Of a stretch of DNA of 64,000 bases, positions 18,222 through 26,613 are shown piece by piece. This stretch comes from Desulfobulbaceae bacterium. GTDB taxonomy: Bacteria > Desulfobacterota > Desulfobulbia > Desulfobulbales > Desulfocapsaceae. The notes beneath the pieces were generated by a model. It was not told where the DNA came from. It saw only the letters and a list, made by a program, of their open reading frames with translations, and did not search any database. Position 1 is the first letter of the stretch. Each line of letters begins with the position of its first letter. The stretch covers positions 124,001-188,000 of the forward strand of contig JAITSS010000046.1 in assembly GCA_031287565.1 (NCBI GenBank). The letters are read 5' to 3'. Made by a program: the position numbers and the translations under genes.

Positions 18222-19148
18222 ATGAAAAAGAACATGGTGGCTTTGGGCTTGATGCTTTCCCTCTTCAGCGCTGGCGCGGCGTTGGCGGCGGATGGCGAGT
18301 GGACGATTAAGACCGAGAATACAGTAAACGGCACGGTGACGGCTGACGGCCCAGACTCGGAAGCCAACATCGGCGGCGTGAAAGCGGGAAATGCCGGTGT
18401 CGGCGCGGTTGATATCGACATTATAAACTCCAATGTCGGTGATATCGAAGCCAGGGATGGTGGCGTCGTCAACTACGGTTCCGTCAACATGAGGAACGCG
18501 ACCGCCGACAGCGTGACGGTGAAGGGCAACAACAATTCCATCACGGGCAAAGTCACAGCGAAAGGCGCGGGCGCGAAGGCCAGCATCGGCTCGGTGGATA
18601 TGGAAGGGGCCACCGCCAAAACAATCGATATGCAGGAGAATGTTAATACCGGTACCGGCAATATCACAGCGGATGGCGCGGGATCAACGGTCACGGTAGG
18701 TTCGGTGAACGCCTCTGACAATAATGACGGATCCAGCGTGATCATGAAGGGCAACACCAACAATATTAACGGCGCTGTGGATGCTTTGGATGGCGGAACG
18801 GCGCATATCGGCTCGGTGAATTTGAAAGGCGGCAATTCCGGAAAATTCACGCTGGGAAGTATGACAAATAATGTCACCGCAGGCGGCAGCGTCACCGCCA
18901 CTGGCGCGGGTTCGACGGTAATGGTGGGAACCATCGACGCCAAGGATTCAAGCGGAGAGGTGACGCTTGGCGGATTGAATACGATAAATAAGGCGGTTAG
19001 AGCGGAATCCGGCGGCGAGGTGCTTATCGGCTCGGCCAAGCTGAGTAACTTCAGCAAAAAGGTCACCATGACGACGACCAACACCATCAACGGCACTATG
19101 ACTGCCTCCAGCAAGGGCAAAATCAATGTCGGTTCGTTGACTGATTGA
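18222..19148 (+). CDS. Secreted repeat protein, eight ~35-aa repeats (CsgG-locus protein 1)
   Basis: 308-aa exported protein not matching a family I can name. The signal peptide (MKKNMVALGLMLSLFSAGAALA) is preceded by GGAGG at good spacing, which selects the ATG at 18222 over 18183. The whole mature chain consists of about eight degenerate repeats of 31-38 residues with the pattern N-x-I/V-x-G-x-V-x-A-x(4-8)-V/I-G-S-V, for example NSITGKVTAKGAGAKASIGS and TINGTMTASSKGKINVGS. It has no cysteine after the signal. Regular repeats rich in N, G, S, T and V suggest a beta-solenoid or curlin-like amyloid fibre subunit. It is followed by another repeat protein and a CsgG-like pore, so secretion through that pore is inferred. 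Confidence 0.82.
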   Translation: MKKNMVALGLMLSLFSAGAALAADGEWTIKTENTVNGTVTADGPDSEANIGGVKAGNAGVGAVDIDIINSNVGDIEARDGGVVNYGSVNMRNATADSVTVKGNNNSITGKVTAKGAGAKASIGSVDMEGATAKTIDMQENVNTGTGNITADGAGSTVTVGSVNASDNNDGSSVIMKGNTNNINGAVDALDGGTAHIGSVNLKGGNSGKFTLGSMTNNVTAGGSVTATGAGSTVMVGTIDAKDSSGEVTLGGLNTINKAVRAESGGEVLIGSAKLSNFSKKVTMTTTNTINGTMTASSKGKINVGSLTD

Positions 19149-19177
19149 TTTCTTGTTGCCCGTTCGCTCTGAGCTGA

Positions 19178-19230
19178 CGTTCTTCCCGCATGGTGGGCTG
19201 AATTTTCGCTTAGTCCATGCGGGAAGAACG
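19178..19230. other. Perfect 16-bp inverted repeat between the two repeat-protein genes
   Basis: CGTTCTTCCCGCATGG (19178-19193) and CCATGCGGGAAGAACG (19215-19230) are exact reverse complements separated by 21 bases. There is no T-run after it, so it is not a standard terminator. It could set the transcript ratio by RNA stability or processing, or be a protein-binding site. Confidence 0.8.
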
Positions 19231-19345
19231 GGGGCCAAAGACCAATGGGTTTTGAGCGATTATCGGAGCGACCATTACGCTATGACTGATTGTTCGTTTG
19301 GTGGTCGATTGGTCATCTTTCTTTCTATCCGCAAAAGGTCCGATT

Positions 19346-20101
19346 ATGAAAAAATATCTTGCCGCGCTCATCGCGCTGGCGGTTCTCATGCCGGTGGTCG
19401 GCGATGCTTATGCTGGCGATCTCTATGACAAAAAGTTTATCAAAAGCCGGGCGAGGCAGGGCGAATGCTCGGATGATGACAACGACTGCATCAACGTGAC
19501 TGGCAATAAAGCCTACAGCTATCAGCAACATGGCTATAAGAACACCATGGATCGGGAAGAGAAGGGCAATATCGAGGTGAGCCGCGACGGCAAGCTGGCC
19601 GGAGACGACATCTCGAAAAAATTCAGGAAAAAGACGATCAAAGAAGTGCATCAGTACGTCAATATTCACAAAGATGTCGATCTCAACGATAAGGACAACC
19701 GAGGCAACAAAAACATGGAGGTAGGCGCGATCAAAATCGACGCCGGGGCGGGCCGGAAAGTGCGGCAGGTCGAAAATATCGTTGAAGTGGCGCGCAATCC
19801 GAAAAACGCCGACAATGTCACCATCGGCGCGATTGAGGCGAGAAAGGGCGCTTCGGTTGGCGAGATCAACAACCAGGTGACAACCAAAGGCGTCAACGCC
19901 GATGGCCGCGTCAACATTGGCGGCGTGCGGGTCGGCGATGGGGCGACGGTTGACCAGATCCACAGCGATACCACCGTCAACGGCGACATTCAGGCCGACG
20001 GGCCGATCAATATCGGCGGAGTGCGCGTTACCAATGGCACGATTGGCAGCGTCCACACGACCACGACGATCAAGGGCAGCATCAACGCGACCGGGAATTG
20101 A
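19346..20101 (+). CDS. Secreted repeat protein (CsgG-locus protein 2)
   Basis: 251-aa exported protein. The signal peptide MKKYLAALIALAVLMPVVGDAYA selects the ATG at 19346 over the track start 19298; the ribosome-binding site (AAAAGG) is modest. After a charged N-terminal part with two cysteines (about residues 42-52) come four and a half repeats of the same class as protein 1: NVTIGAIEARKGASVGEI, RVNIGGVRVGDGATVDQI, PINIGGVRVTNGTIGSV. The last repeat is cut after IKGSINATGN. It ends 3 bases before csgG-1, so the two are in one operon. A minor subunit, nucleator or anchor is a reasonable inferred role. Confidence 0.82.
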   Translation: MKKYLAALIALAVLMPVVGDAYAGDLYDKKFIKSRARQGECSDDDNDCINVTGNKAYSYQQHGYKNTMDREEKGNIEVSRDGKLAGDDISKKFRKKTIKEVHQYVNIHKDVDLNDKDNRGNKNMEVGAIKIDAGAGRKVRQVENIVEVARNPKNADNVTIGAIEARKGASVGEINNQVTTKGVNADGRVNIGGVRVGDGATVDQIHSDTTVNGDIQADGPINIGGVRVTNGTIGSVHTTTTIKGSINATGN

Positions 20102-20104
20102 ACG

Positions 20105-21268
20105 ATGAAATCATCAGCAACATTGCGCCTGGCGCTGGTTTTGGCTTGCCTGACGTTGGCCGCCTGTAACCTGGCGCAGCCGAAACTCAGCGAAAACGAG
20201 CGGCGGGACATGAAGTCGAACGCCACGCCCTACACCACCGACGCCCGTTATGAGGACGCCTTGTCGTCCATCGGCAAATACATCAACGCCCAGGGCGGCC
20301 AGCAGAAGGTGGTGCAGCCGAAGACCATCGTCAACAACGCTGGCGGCCAGGAATTGCCCTTTAACGTCACCGATATGGTGATTACCGGGCTGAACCGGCT
20401 TTCCGGTCAGAAACTCATCGTCGCGCCGTTTGACCCGGAATACATCATGAACGATGCCCAGACCGGCGGAACCGGCAGCCGCATGTTGCCGAACCTGGTG
20501 GTGGCCGGCAGCATCACCGAGTTTGACAAAGAAGTGGAAACGAGCGGCAGCGACGCCAATCTGGACGCCATTTTAGACCGCGGCGAACCGGATACCAATG
20601 TCAGCGCCGAATTCTCGAATGGCAAAAAGATGTCGCGGGTGACGCTCGATCTGTACCTGATTGATTACCGCACCCACGTGGTGATTCCGGGGGCCAGCGT
20701 CACCAATACCGTCAATGTGGTTGAAGTGGAAAAGGATCGGCAATTCGCCTTCGCCATTTTTGGCAATGGCATCGGCATTGGCGGCAAAATTAAGAGCGCT
20801 CAGGGTTTTCACCGCGCCGTGCGCAATCTGGTTGATTATTCTCTGCTGCAACTCATGGGCAGGTATTATGAAATTGAGTATTGGCGCATTTTGGGCATGA
20901 CCCAGAGCGACCCGGAGGTGCGGAAAAATCTGGCCTCCCAGACCATGCGCGTCGCCAAAACAATGCAAGGGGTAGGCGGCCCCAACGCCGAGCAGGAAGC
21001 GCAGGGCGAATTCGCCAGCTACGGCGAAAGCAGCCAGATTTTCGCCATTCAGCGTTTACTGGCCAGCTATAAATTCCGCGACGTGCCGAATGCTGACACC
21101 GGCGCGCCTTATTCGCCCCTGGTTCCTGACAGCGATATGAGCGAGAAAACCAAAGCCTTCATCGAATATTTCCGTAAAAAATACAAGATAGCGGTTCCGG
21201 CGGCTGATTTGGGCGGCGTTTATATGGAATTGCTGAAGAATCTGCCCGGCGCGGGCGGCAAAAAATGA
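20105..21268 (+). CDS. CsgG/HfaB-like outer-membrane secretion lipoprotein 1
   Basis: 387-aa lipoprotein with lipobox LTLAAC, cysteine at residue 21. The body resembles the CsgG family: VTDMVITGLNRLSGQKLIVAPFDPE, LPNLVVAGSITEFDKEV, and the conserved block VTLDLYLIDYRTHVVIPGASVTNTV followed by GIGIGGKIKSAQGFHRAVRNLVDYSLLQLMGRYY (quoted in parts), as in curli pore proteins and the holdfast protein HfaB. CsgG forms an ungated nonameric outer-membrane channel for unfolded fibre subunits. The C-terminal 100 residues are an extra helical domain. The strong similarity to the second copy at 24699 shows a duplication. Confidence 0.9.
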   Translation: MKSSATLRLALVLACLTLAACNLAQPKLSENERRDMKSNATPYTTDARYEDALSSIGKYINAQGGQQKVVQPKTIVNNAGGQELPFNVTDMVITGLNRLSGQKLIVAPFDPEYIMNDAQTGGTGSRMLPNLVVAGSITEFDKEVETSGSDANLDAILDRGEPDTNVSAEFSNGKKMSRVTLDLYLIDYRTHVVIPGASVTNTVNVVEVEKDRQFAFAIFGNGIGIGGKIKSAQGFHRAVRNLVDYSLLQLMGRYYEIEYWRILGMTQSDPEVRKNLASQTMRVAKTMQGVGGPNAEQEAQGEFASYGESSQIFAIQRLLASYKFRDVPNADTGAPYSPLVPDSDMSEKTKAFIEYFRKKYKIAVPAADLGGVYMELLKNLPGAGGKK

Positions 21269-21435
21269 AACGAGAAAAAGGCGAGACGGAGTCGAAAATG
21301 TCCTGTTTCAATCTTGATTGCTAGGATGGGATTGTAGGAACGGCTTCACGGCCCGGTTAAAGAAAAGTGCTGGATGAATGGCGGACTGGAGACTTGGTGA
21401 CAATGAATGGATTCCATTTTTCAGTGAGGAGAAAC

Positions 21436-22434
21436 ATGCAACGGAGAATGCGGAAATACGTGATGATCGTTCCCATTTGTGTCGTTTTGGGCCTTCTGGC
21501 TATCACGCCGATAAGGAGCACGGCGGAACTAAGTGTGCCGCTTGGCGGCAATCAGAAGGCCATCGGCAGCGCCAATTCGTCATCGGCCAAACAGGTTCAG
21601 GAACAGCAAAAGGCCAGCGCCCAAGCCGCTGCTGGCGCGGGCCTGGCCGGGAAAAACTTGAATTTTACTTCGACCAATATTGTGAAAGGCAATGTAAGCG
21701 CCGCTAACAGCGCCAAAGTGAATATCGGCGGGTTGGATTTGGGGGATGGGAGTGGCAACGTTGGCGGCAATGCGAAGAGCAAGGGCGATGGAACGACGGG
21801 TGGTGGTACTCAGATAAACAACACAATGGACGGCAGTGGCCTAAGTTTACCAGATGATAACCAGCTAGGGCAGGGCGAATCTACAGGGGATAGTTCCCCC
21901 ACTTTTGACTCTGAGAATGCGGAAGTATCCGATGGAAATGGACAAACGCCGACTAGCATAGATACAGCCTCCATTGCACCTGAGGGGAAAATTGATTCCT
22001 CTATTCTAGAGAGGATAGAAAAAATGAAATCTTATCCTACTAATGGGCAGGTTTGCGATCCGAACGGCTGGTATTGTGGTGAATGTGTTTCTTTTGTCAA
22101 AACTCTTGTCCCAGAACTTGCAGGAATTTCGTGGGGTAACGCTAATGGCATGTATAATAATGCCAGTGATGGAAAAATAGAAGAATGCCCTTCTTGCAAA
22201 GTAACTAAAGAACCAGTGATTGGCAGCGTATTTGTAACGAATGAAGGTGGATATGGTCACACCGGTATCGTGACTGATATAACAAAAAAACCAGATGGAT
22301 CATATTCCATTACTGTGGCTGATCAGAATTATGACGAAACAGGAAAGGTTCACACTGAACATACATTCACAGTTGATGGAAGATATAGATTTATTTCTAC
22401 AGATACAACTATGAGCTGGGGTGTGAATCAATAA
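21436..22434 (+). CDS. Exported CHAP-domain protein with one CsgG-locus repeat
   Basis: 332-aa protein; ATG at 21436 follows GAGGAG. An N-terminal signal (MIVPICVVLGLLAITPI) is followed by one copy of the locus repeat (TNIVKGNVSAANSAKVNIGG, residues about 78-97). A low-complexity linker comes next, then a C-terminal CHAP amidase/endopeptidase domain (about 205-325) with the catalytic cysteine in YCGECVSFVK and histidine in GHTGIVTDI. CHAP enzymes cut peptidoglycan or, in some secreted proteins, other amide bonds. The C-terminal half is visibly more AT-rich than the N-terminal module. A cell-wall role in opening the envelope for fibre assembly, or a secreted effector, are both possible. Confidence 0.82.
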   Translation: MQRRMRKYVMIVPICVVLGLLAITPIRSTAELSVPLGGNQKAIGSANSSSAKQVQEQQKASAQAAAGAGLAGKNLNFTSTNIVKGNVSAANSAKVNIGGLDLGDGSGNVGGNAKSKGDGTTGGGTQINNTMDGSGLSLPDDNQLGQGESTGDSSPTFDSENAEVSDGNGQTPTSIDTASIAPEGKIDSSILERIEKMKSYPTNGQVCDPNGWYCGECVSFVKTLVPELAGISWGNANGMYNNASDGKIEECPSCKVTKEPVIGSVFVTNEGGYGHTGIVTDITKKPDGSYSITVADQNYDETGKVHTEHTFTVDGRYRFISTDTTMSWGVNQ

Positions 22435-22514
22435 ATGCAATCCAGCTAGATAAAGTACATAATCATAGTAATCGCCTACAATAGTCAGGCAATGCGCCAT
22501 TGTGTAATGCGCCG

Positions 22515-22586
22515 GTTCCGGCGGCTGATTTGGGCGGCGTTTATATGGAATTGCTGAAGAATCTGCCTAAAAGCGGCAGTAAATAA
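22515..22586 (+). pseudogene. Remnant of a csgG 3' end
   Basis: The last 24 codons of a CsgG-like gene (VPAADLGGVYMELLKNLP...K then TAA) with no body upstream. About 55 bases are identical to the end of csgG-1 at 21190-21244. It shows that the segment csgG 3' end plus repeat-module gene was duplicated, and that the module gene at 22601 arrived as the second copy. Confidence 0.9.
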
Positions 22587-22600
22587 GAGGATTGCGGGGA

Positions 22601-23899
22601 ATGAATATGGAACGAATTGCTCTGAAATATCGCCTTGTTATTTGTTGCCTGCTCGGCCTTTTAAGCGCCCCGTCTGTGTATGGAGAGTTGTCTCTTCAGA
22701 TCGAAGCAGGCGCGGAATCCTCTGATGATGTGTCCATGTCAAATCAGGCGGGTAATGGCGGTGGCCTTGCCGGAAGCAAGGGCGGCGCGTCGTCAGGCAG
22801 CGGACTGTTTAAGAAAAATCTTAAGTTCACCTCGACCAATATTGTCAAAGGCAATGTAAGCGCCGCTGACAGCGCCAAAGTGAATATCGGCGGGTTGGAT
22901 GTGGGGGATGGGAAAAAGGATAATGCGAGTGGTGTAACTATGAACAACTCCTATAATGATGTCTCTCGACCCATTCAAAATATAAAAGTTCATGATAACG
23001 GGAATAATCAACTCGTTCAAAACGTAAAAGCTCAGGACATCGAAAATAATTGTATCCAACAAGGGAAAAGTAAAGTGGAATGTGCGCCAATGGTAGCGGA
23101 GGCGCTGTTTAATAATTGTCTTGTTCGAGGGAATAGTAGTGAGAGTGATTGTCGAACTATGGCTAATGGATATATAAATAGTCTAAAAGAAACAGAGGCT
23201 CTAAAACAGGACGCCGATGAAATGGCATGGCTCAATAGTCCTATAATGGATGTTACGGTAGGCACGCTGTCATACATTATGGACACTTTTTTTACACGTG
23301 ATGACGGGAAAAGCTGGCTAGATGTTTCTCCGTCAGAACTATGGAGAGATTCGTTGTATGTTTTATTCCATCCTGTAGAAAAGGTGGGAGACTTTGTAGA
23401 TGATCTTTCCCTAGGCGTGGTAAACTTTTCTTTTGATAGCGTTAGGCTTGGGGCCAATGGCATAAGCTCAGTTATTGGTACTAGCGAGTCAAAAATACAA
23501 AAAAATAATGAAATGCTTTTAAGTCAGAAAGAATACACAGCGGAATCTTTAGCAAAAATTTTTAAAAACATGGTATCTGGAAAAGATATAAGTGTTGGAA
23601 ATATATCCGATCTCGGTGTTGGCCTCTTTGAGTCGTTTAATGAATCTGTGCTAGAAAATAAATACGATAACAAGAAGATTGATTTATTGTATAGTAACGG
23701 AAAATCGGTGGTCGGTAAGGTAAACGATACAAAAGAAAAGATTGATTCTGTTCTTGAAGATGGAATTTTGGAATATGCAAATGATAAAGTAGAAAGATAT
23801 ATTAAAGATCGTTATGAACAGGCTGTATCCAATAAAAAAGAAGAGATGTATGAAAAATTAGAAGGGATCGCGCAAGAGAAAGGTTTGATTGCAAAATAG
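22601..23899 (+). CDS. Exported protein with one CsgG-locus repeat and a unique helical C-terminus
   Basis: 432-aa protein of unknown function. The ATG at 22601 (after CGGGGA) gives a signal peptide (YRLVICCLLGLLSAPSVYG); 22592 (TTG) and 22607 are alternatives. Residues about 72-100 repeat the module of the CHAP protein almost exactly (LKFTSTNIVKGNVSAADSAK). The remaining 320 residues are AT-rich at the DNA level, hydrophilic and mostly helical by composition, with four cysteines near 145-185. They share nothing visible with the CHAP domain. The layout of same head, different tail resembles polymorphic secreted effectors, but no toxin motif was recognised. Confidence 0.75.
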   Translation: MNMERIALKYRLVICCLLGLLSAPSVYGELSLQIEAGAESSDDVSMSNQAGNGGGLAGSKGGASSGSGLFKKNLKFTSTNIVKGNVSAADSAKVNIGGLDVGDGKKDNASGVTMNNSYNDVSRPIQNIKVHDNGNNQLVQNVKAQDIENNCIQQGKSKVECAPMVAEALFNNCLVRGNSSESDCRTMANGYINSLKETEALKQDADEMAWLNSPIMDVTVGTLSYIMDTFFTRDDGKSWLDVSPSELWRDSLYVLFHPVEKVGDFVDDLSLGVVNFSFDSVRLGANGISSVIGTSESKIQKNNEMLLSQKEYTAESLAKIFKNMVSGKDISVGNISDLGVGLFESFNESVLENKYDNKKIDLLYSNGKSVVGKVNDTKEKIDSVLEDGILEYANDKVERYIKDRYEQAVSNKKEEMYEKLEGIAQEKGLIAK

Positions 23900-24068
23900 C
23901 GAAGTAGGGCGTTTCGCTTTCCCGCTCTACGCTTCGATATGCTAGAACCATTGATTCGTTATTGTAGGGCGCACGACCCTGATAAATGAAGCTGCGCGGA
24001 CGCCACCAGCCACGAGCCTGCCGCGTCGTTTTGCTAACAAATATGCGTCTCAATAAAAGGAAAACCCT

Positions 24069-24605
24069 ATGACAACAAAATCGATTTTATTTCTTGCCGC
24101 CGCGCTTTTCGGCCTGACCATTATGTCCCCGACGCTTGCCAGCGCCGAAGTGGCGGCGCAGGTATTGGCCGGGGCGGCGGCGGCCTCCGATCAGGCGCGT
24201 CTGTTGATGGTTAGTCAAAGTGGCGTCTCCGCCCCGGTGATGCTGCGCTCGGTTGGCGGCCAGAGCGGCGGCGGTGCCGACGGTATTCAGAACGTTGTCG
24301 TCGGGCAAATCGGCTCGCCACCCTATGTCTGGCAGCAACTTGACCCGGAGAGCCAGAAAATAAAGGACAAATTTCTGACCGAGACCGTGGCTTCGCGTCG
24401 GAGTCTGGCCGAAAAGAAAGCGGCTCTGCGGGCCATGTACAGTTCCGGCAAAGCCGATACCGCCCTGGCCTCGCGGTTGGCCGGGGAAATCTTCGACCTG
24501 CGCGAACAGCTGCGAGTCGAGGCCCGGAAAACCGGTTTGCCCGATAACATGCTCTTTTCGATGCCGATTGACCCCGATTACACCGGGGACGAAGCGCGGC
24601 AATAA
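24069..24605 (+). CDS. Small periplasmic Spy/ZraP-like protein
   Basis: 178-aa exported protein with signal MTTKSILFLAAALFGLTIMSPTLASA. After a glycine-rich stretch comes a helical segment (WQQLDPESQKIKDKFLTETV ... LAEKKAALRAMYSSGKAD ... LAGEIFDLREQLRVEARKTG) with the layout of Spy/CpxP/ZraP-type periplasmic chaperones. Such proteins hold unfolded clients or sense envelope stress; here a helper for unfolded secretion substrates is an attractive inference. The family assignment is by pattern only. Confidence 0.65.
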   Translation: MTTKSILFLAAALFGLTIMSPTLASAEVAAQVLAGAAAASDQARLLMVSQSGVSAPVMLRSVGGQSGGGADGIQNVVVGQIGSPPYVWQQLDPESQKIKDKFLTETVASRRSLAEKKAALRAMYSSGKADTALASRLAGEIFDLREQLRVEARKTGLPDNMLFSMPIDPDYTGDEARQ

Positions 24606-24698
24606 TCGGGGACGCGGCGCAGGTATTCAGACAGTCGCCCAATGCGCCAACGCCCCCTCGGTCTGTTTTTCGAGCCACATTCTCCCGCTGGACTGCCA

Positions 24699-25904
24699 AT
24701 GCGAAATACCATGCTCATTTTCGCCATATTCCTGGCCTTGTTTCTGGCCGGTTGCGCCGCGACCAACGCGCAGATTACCGAGGAAGAACGCGCCCAACTC
24801 GCTGATGCGGCCACGCCCTACACCAGTGATGCGGTCTATGATCAGGCCCTGATCACCTTGGGCGCGTATATCAATTCCGAGCTGGATAAACAAAGAATCT
24901 TCCAGCCGAAAACTATCGCTAATGCCGCTGGCGGTCAGGAATTGCCGGTGAACGTCACCGATATGGTCATCACCGGCTTGTCCCGTCTTTCCGGCAACAA
25001 GTTGGTGGTCGCCCCCTTTGATCCCGAATACATCGTCAACGACCGGGCGAGCGGTGGCAGAGGTCGTCGCATCCTGCCCAATATCGTGGTCGGCGGCAGC
25101 ATCACGGAGTTTGATAAGGAGATAGAGGGGGAAAGCGGCGACGCCAATCTTGACGCCATTGTAGACCGTGGCAAGCCGGATACCAACGTCAGCGGCGAGG
25201 CGTCCAAGGGCTTGAAGGTGTCACGGGTGTCTATTGATCTGTATCTGATTGACTATCGCACCCATGCTGTCATTCCGGGAGCGAGTGTCAGCAATACCAT
25301 CCATGTCGCCGAGATAGAAAAAGACAAGGAATTCGCCTTTTCCATCTACGGCAACGGCATCGGCATCGGCGGCAAAATTAAGAGCGCTCAGGGCTTTCAC
25401 CGCGCTGTGCGCAATCTGGTTGATTATTCGCTGCTGCAACTTTTAGGTCGCTATTACAATTTCCCCTACTGGCGGGCGCTGGGCGTCGATGAAACCGATA
25501 CCAATGTCATGGCCAGCCTGAAAAAATCCTTTATGACTCGCGACGAGCGCGGTCAGAACATCATCATCCAGAATCTGCTGAACGAATACACCTTCGGCGC
25601 CAGCGTGGTCAATGCCGCCACCGGCGCGCAGTTCAGCGGCAAGATTGCGCCCAGCGGCGATCTGGATGAAAAATCCCTGACCTATATCGAAGCCTTCAAG
25701 GCCAAATACGGCGTCAAGGCTGACACGGCAAGCGAAAAGGGCGAGCTGTACGCCGCTTTGATTCGGCATCTGCCAATCGGCGCGGCCAAAGAGGTGAACA
25801 ACCCGGACTTGACCGCCGCCCAATCGGAAAAATTGCGGAATTTTTTCAACAGCAAGAATCGCTTTGAGAAGGTGACCAGACGCCAGGCGATTGAAGGATA
25901 CTGA
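24699..25904 (+). CDS. CsgG/HfaB-like outer-membrane secretion lipoprotein 2
   Basis: 401-aa paralogue of csgG-1. Lipobox FLAGC with cysteine at residue 19 selects the ATG at 24699 over the track start 24642. The CsgG blocks VTDMVITGLSRLSGNKLVVA, LPNIVVGGSITEFDKEI, ISIDLYLIDYRTHAVIPGAS-type segment and GIGIGGKIKSAQGFHRAVRN are nearly the same as copy 1, while the C-terminal domains diverge. Having two pores suggests either two substrate sets or a mixed ring. It is one base from the next lipoprotein gene. Confidence 0.9.
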   Translation: MRNTMLIFAIFLALFLAGCAATNAQITEEERAQLADAATPYTSDAVYDQALITLGAYINSELDKQRIFQPKTIANAAGGQELPVNVTDMVITGLSRLSGNKLVVAPFDPEYIVNDRASGGRGRRILPNIVVGGSITEFDKEIEGESGDANLDAIVDRGKPDTNVSGEASKGLKVSRVSIDLYLIDYRTHAVIPGASVSNTIHVAEIEKDKEFAFSIYGNGIGIGGKIKSAQGFHRAVRNLVDYSLLQLLGRYYNFPYWRALGVDETDTNVMASLKKSFMTRDERGQNIIIQNLLNEYTFGASVVNAATGAQFSGKIAPSGDLDEKSLTYIEAFKAKYGVKADTASEKGELYAALIRHLPIGAAKEVNNPDLTAAQSEKLRNFFNSKNRFEKVTRRQAIEGY

Positions 25905-25905
25905 T

Positions 25906-26613
25906 ATGGATCGGTGGTTTTGGGCGATTATCGCCGCTTTTCTCGTTTTTTTTCTCGCATCCTGCAACGTCTACCAACCGCCGTCGATGTCGGCGGGTCT
26001 GGTGGAGGACTACCGCGATTATCCCGCGCCGCGGCGGGAGGTTTGGAACGCGCTGATAACCACCCTGGCCGAGAAGGAAAATATCCGCGCCACCGATGCC
26101 GAAAACGGCATCGTCCGCACCAATTACGATTTGCTGGCCGATACCGAAAACAGCCGACAATTACAGTATTCCTATCTGATAACCGTGGACGAGCGGGCGG
26201 CGAGGATGACCAGGGCGCGGGTGGCGGTGCGCTTTCTTTTGCCCGGCCAACCAGCCTGGATGGAAGACTTGCAGGCGCAACCGGTTATCAACCGCGAGGT
26301 GGAAAACTATCTGCGCCAGGATTTATTTGAGCGGATTTGCGCCCGGCTTCCGGCCTGCCAGCAAGCCCCGGTGTACGTTGATGTCTCGTCGAAAGCGCCT
26401 GTGCCGGAAGTCGTGGAAAAACCGAGTGAGACGGTCAGAGAAGCGCAAGGCATCTTATCGACAAACGGCTACTTCCCCGACCCGGCCAGCGGCCTTTTGG
26501 CAGATAAAACGCGACAGGCGTTGAAGCAGTTTCAGAAGGAATACGGCTTGCCGATAACAGGCGTTCCTGACCAGAAAACTATGGATGCTTTGCGTTCGCT
26601 GCGGCGACACTGA
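25906..26613 (+). CDS. Lipoprotein with C-terminal peptidoglycan-binding domain
   Basis: 235-aa lipoprotein: hydrophobic leader and LASC lipobox (cysteine 20). Residues 25-150 resemble the BamC/NlpB-like or DUF-type lipoprotein fold (YRDYPAPRREVWNALITTLAEKENI). Residues about 165-233 form a PGBD-1 domain (VREAQGILSTNGYFPDPASG ... TRQALKQFQKEYGLPITGV). Such a protein would tie an outer-membrane complex to the cell wall. It directly follows csgG-2 (1 base), so it is probably an accessory subunit of the secretion apparatus. The track start 25891 was replaced by the ATG at 25906. Confidence 0.82.
   Translation: MDRWFWAIIAAFLVFFLASCNVYQPPSMSAGLVEDYRDYPAPRREVWNALITTLAEKENIRATDAENGIVRTNYDLLADTENSRQLQYSYLITVDERAARMTRARVAVRFLLPGQPAWMEDLQAQPVINREVENYLRQDLFERICARLPACQQAPVYVDVSSKAPVPEVVEKPSETVREAQGILSTNGYFPDPASGLLADKTRQALKQFQKEYGLPITGVPDQKTMDALRSLRRH

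Noticed and set aside
18222-19148. Classification as a true curlin (CsgA/CsgB)
   Set aside because: The repeat lacks the curlin glutamine/asparagine signature, and no csgE or csgF partner is seen; only the pore is CsgG-like.
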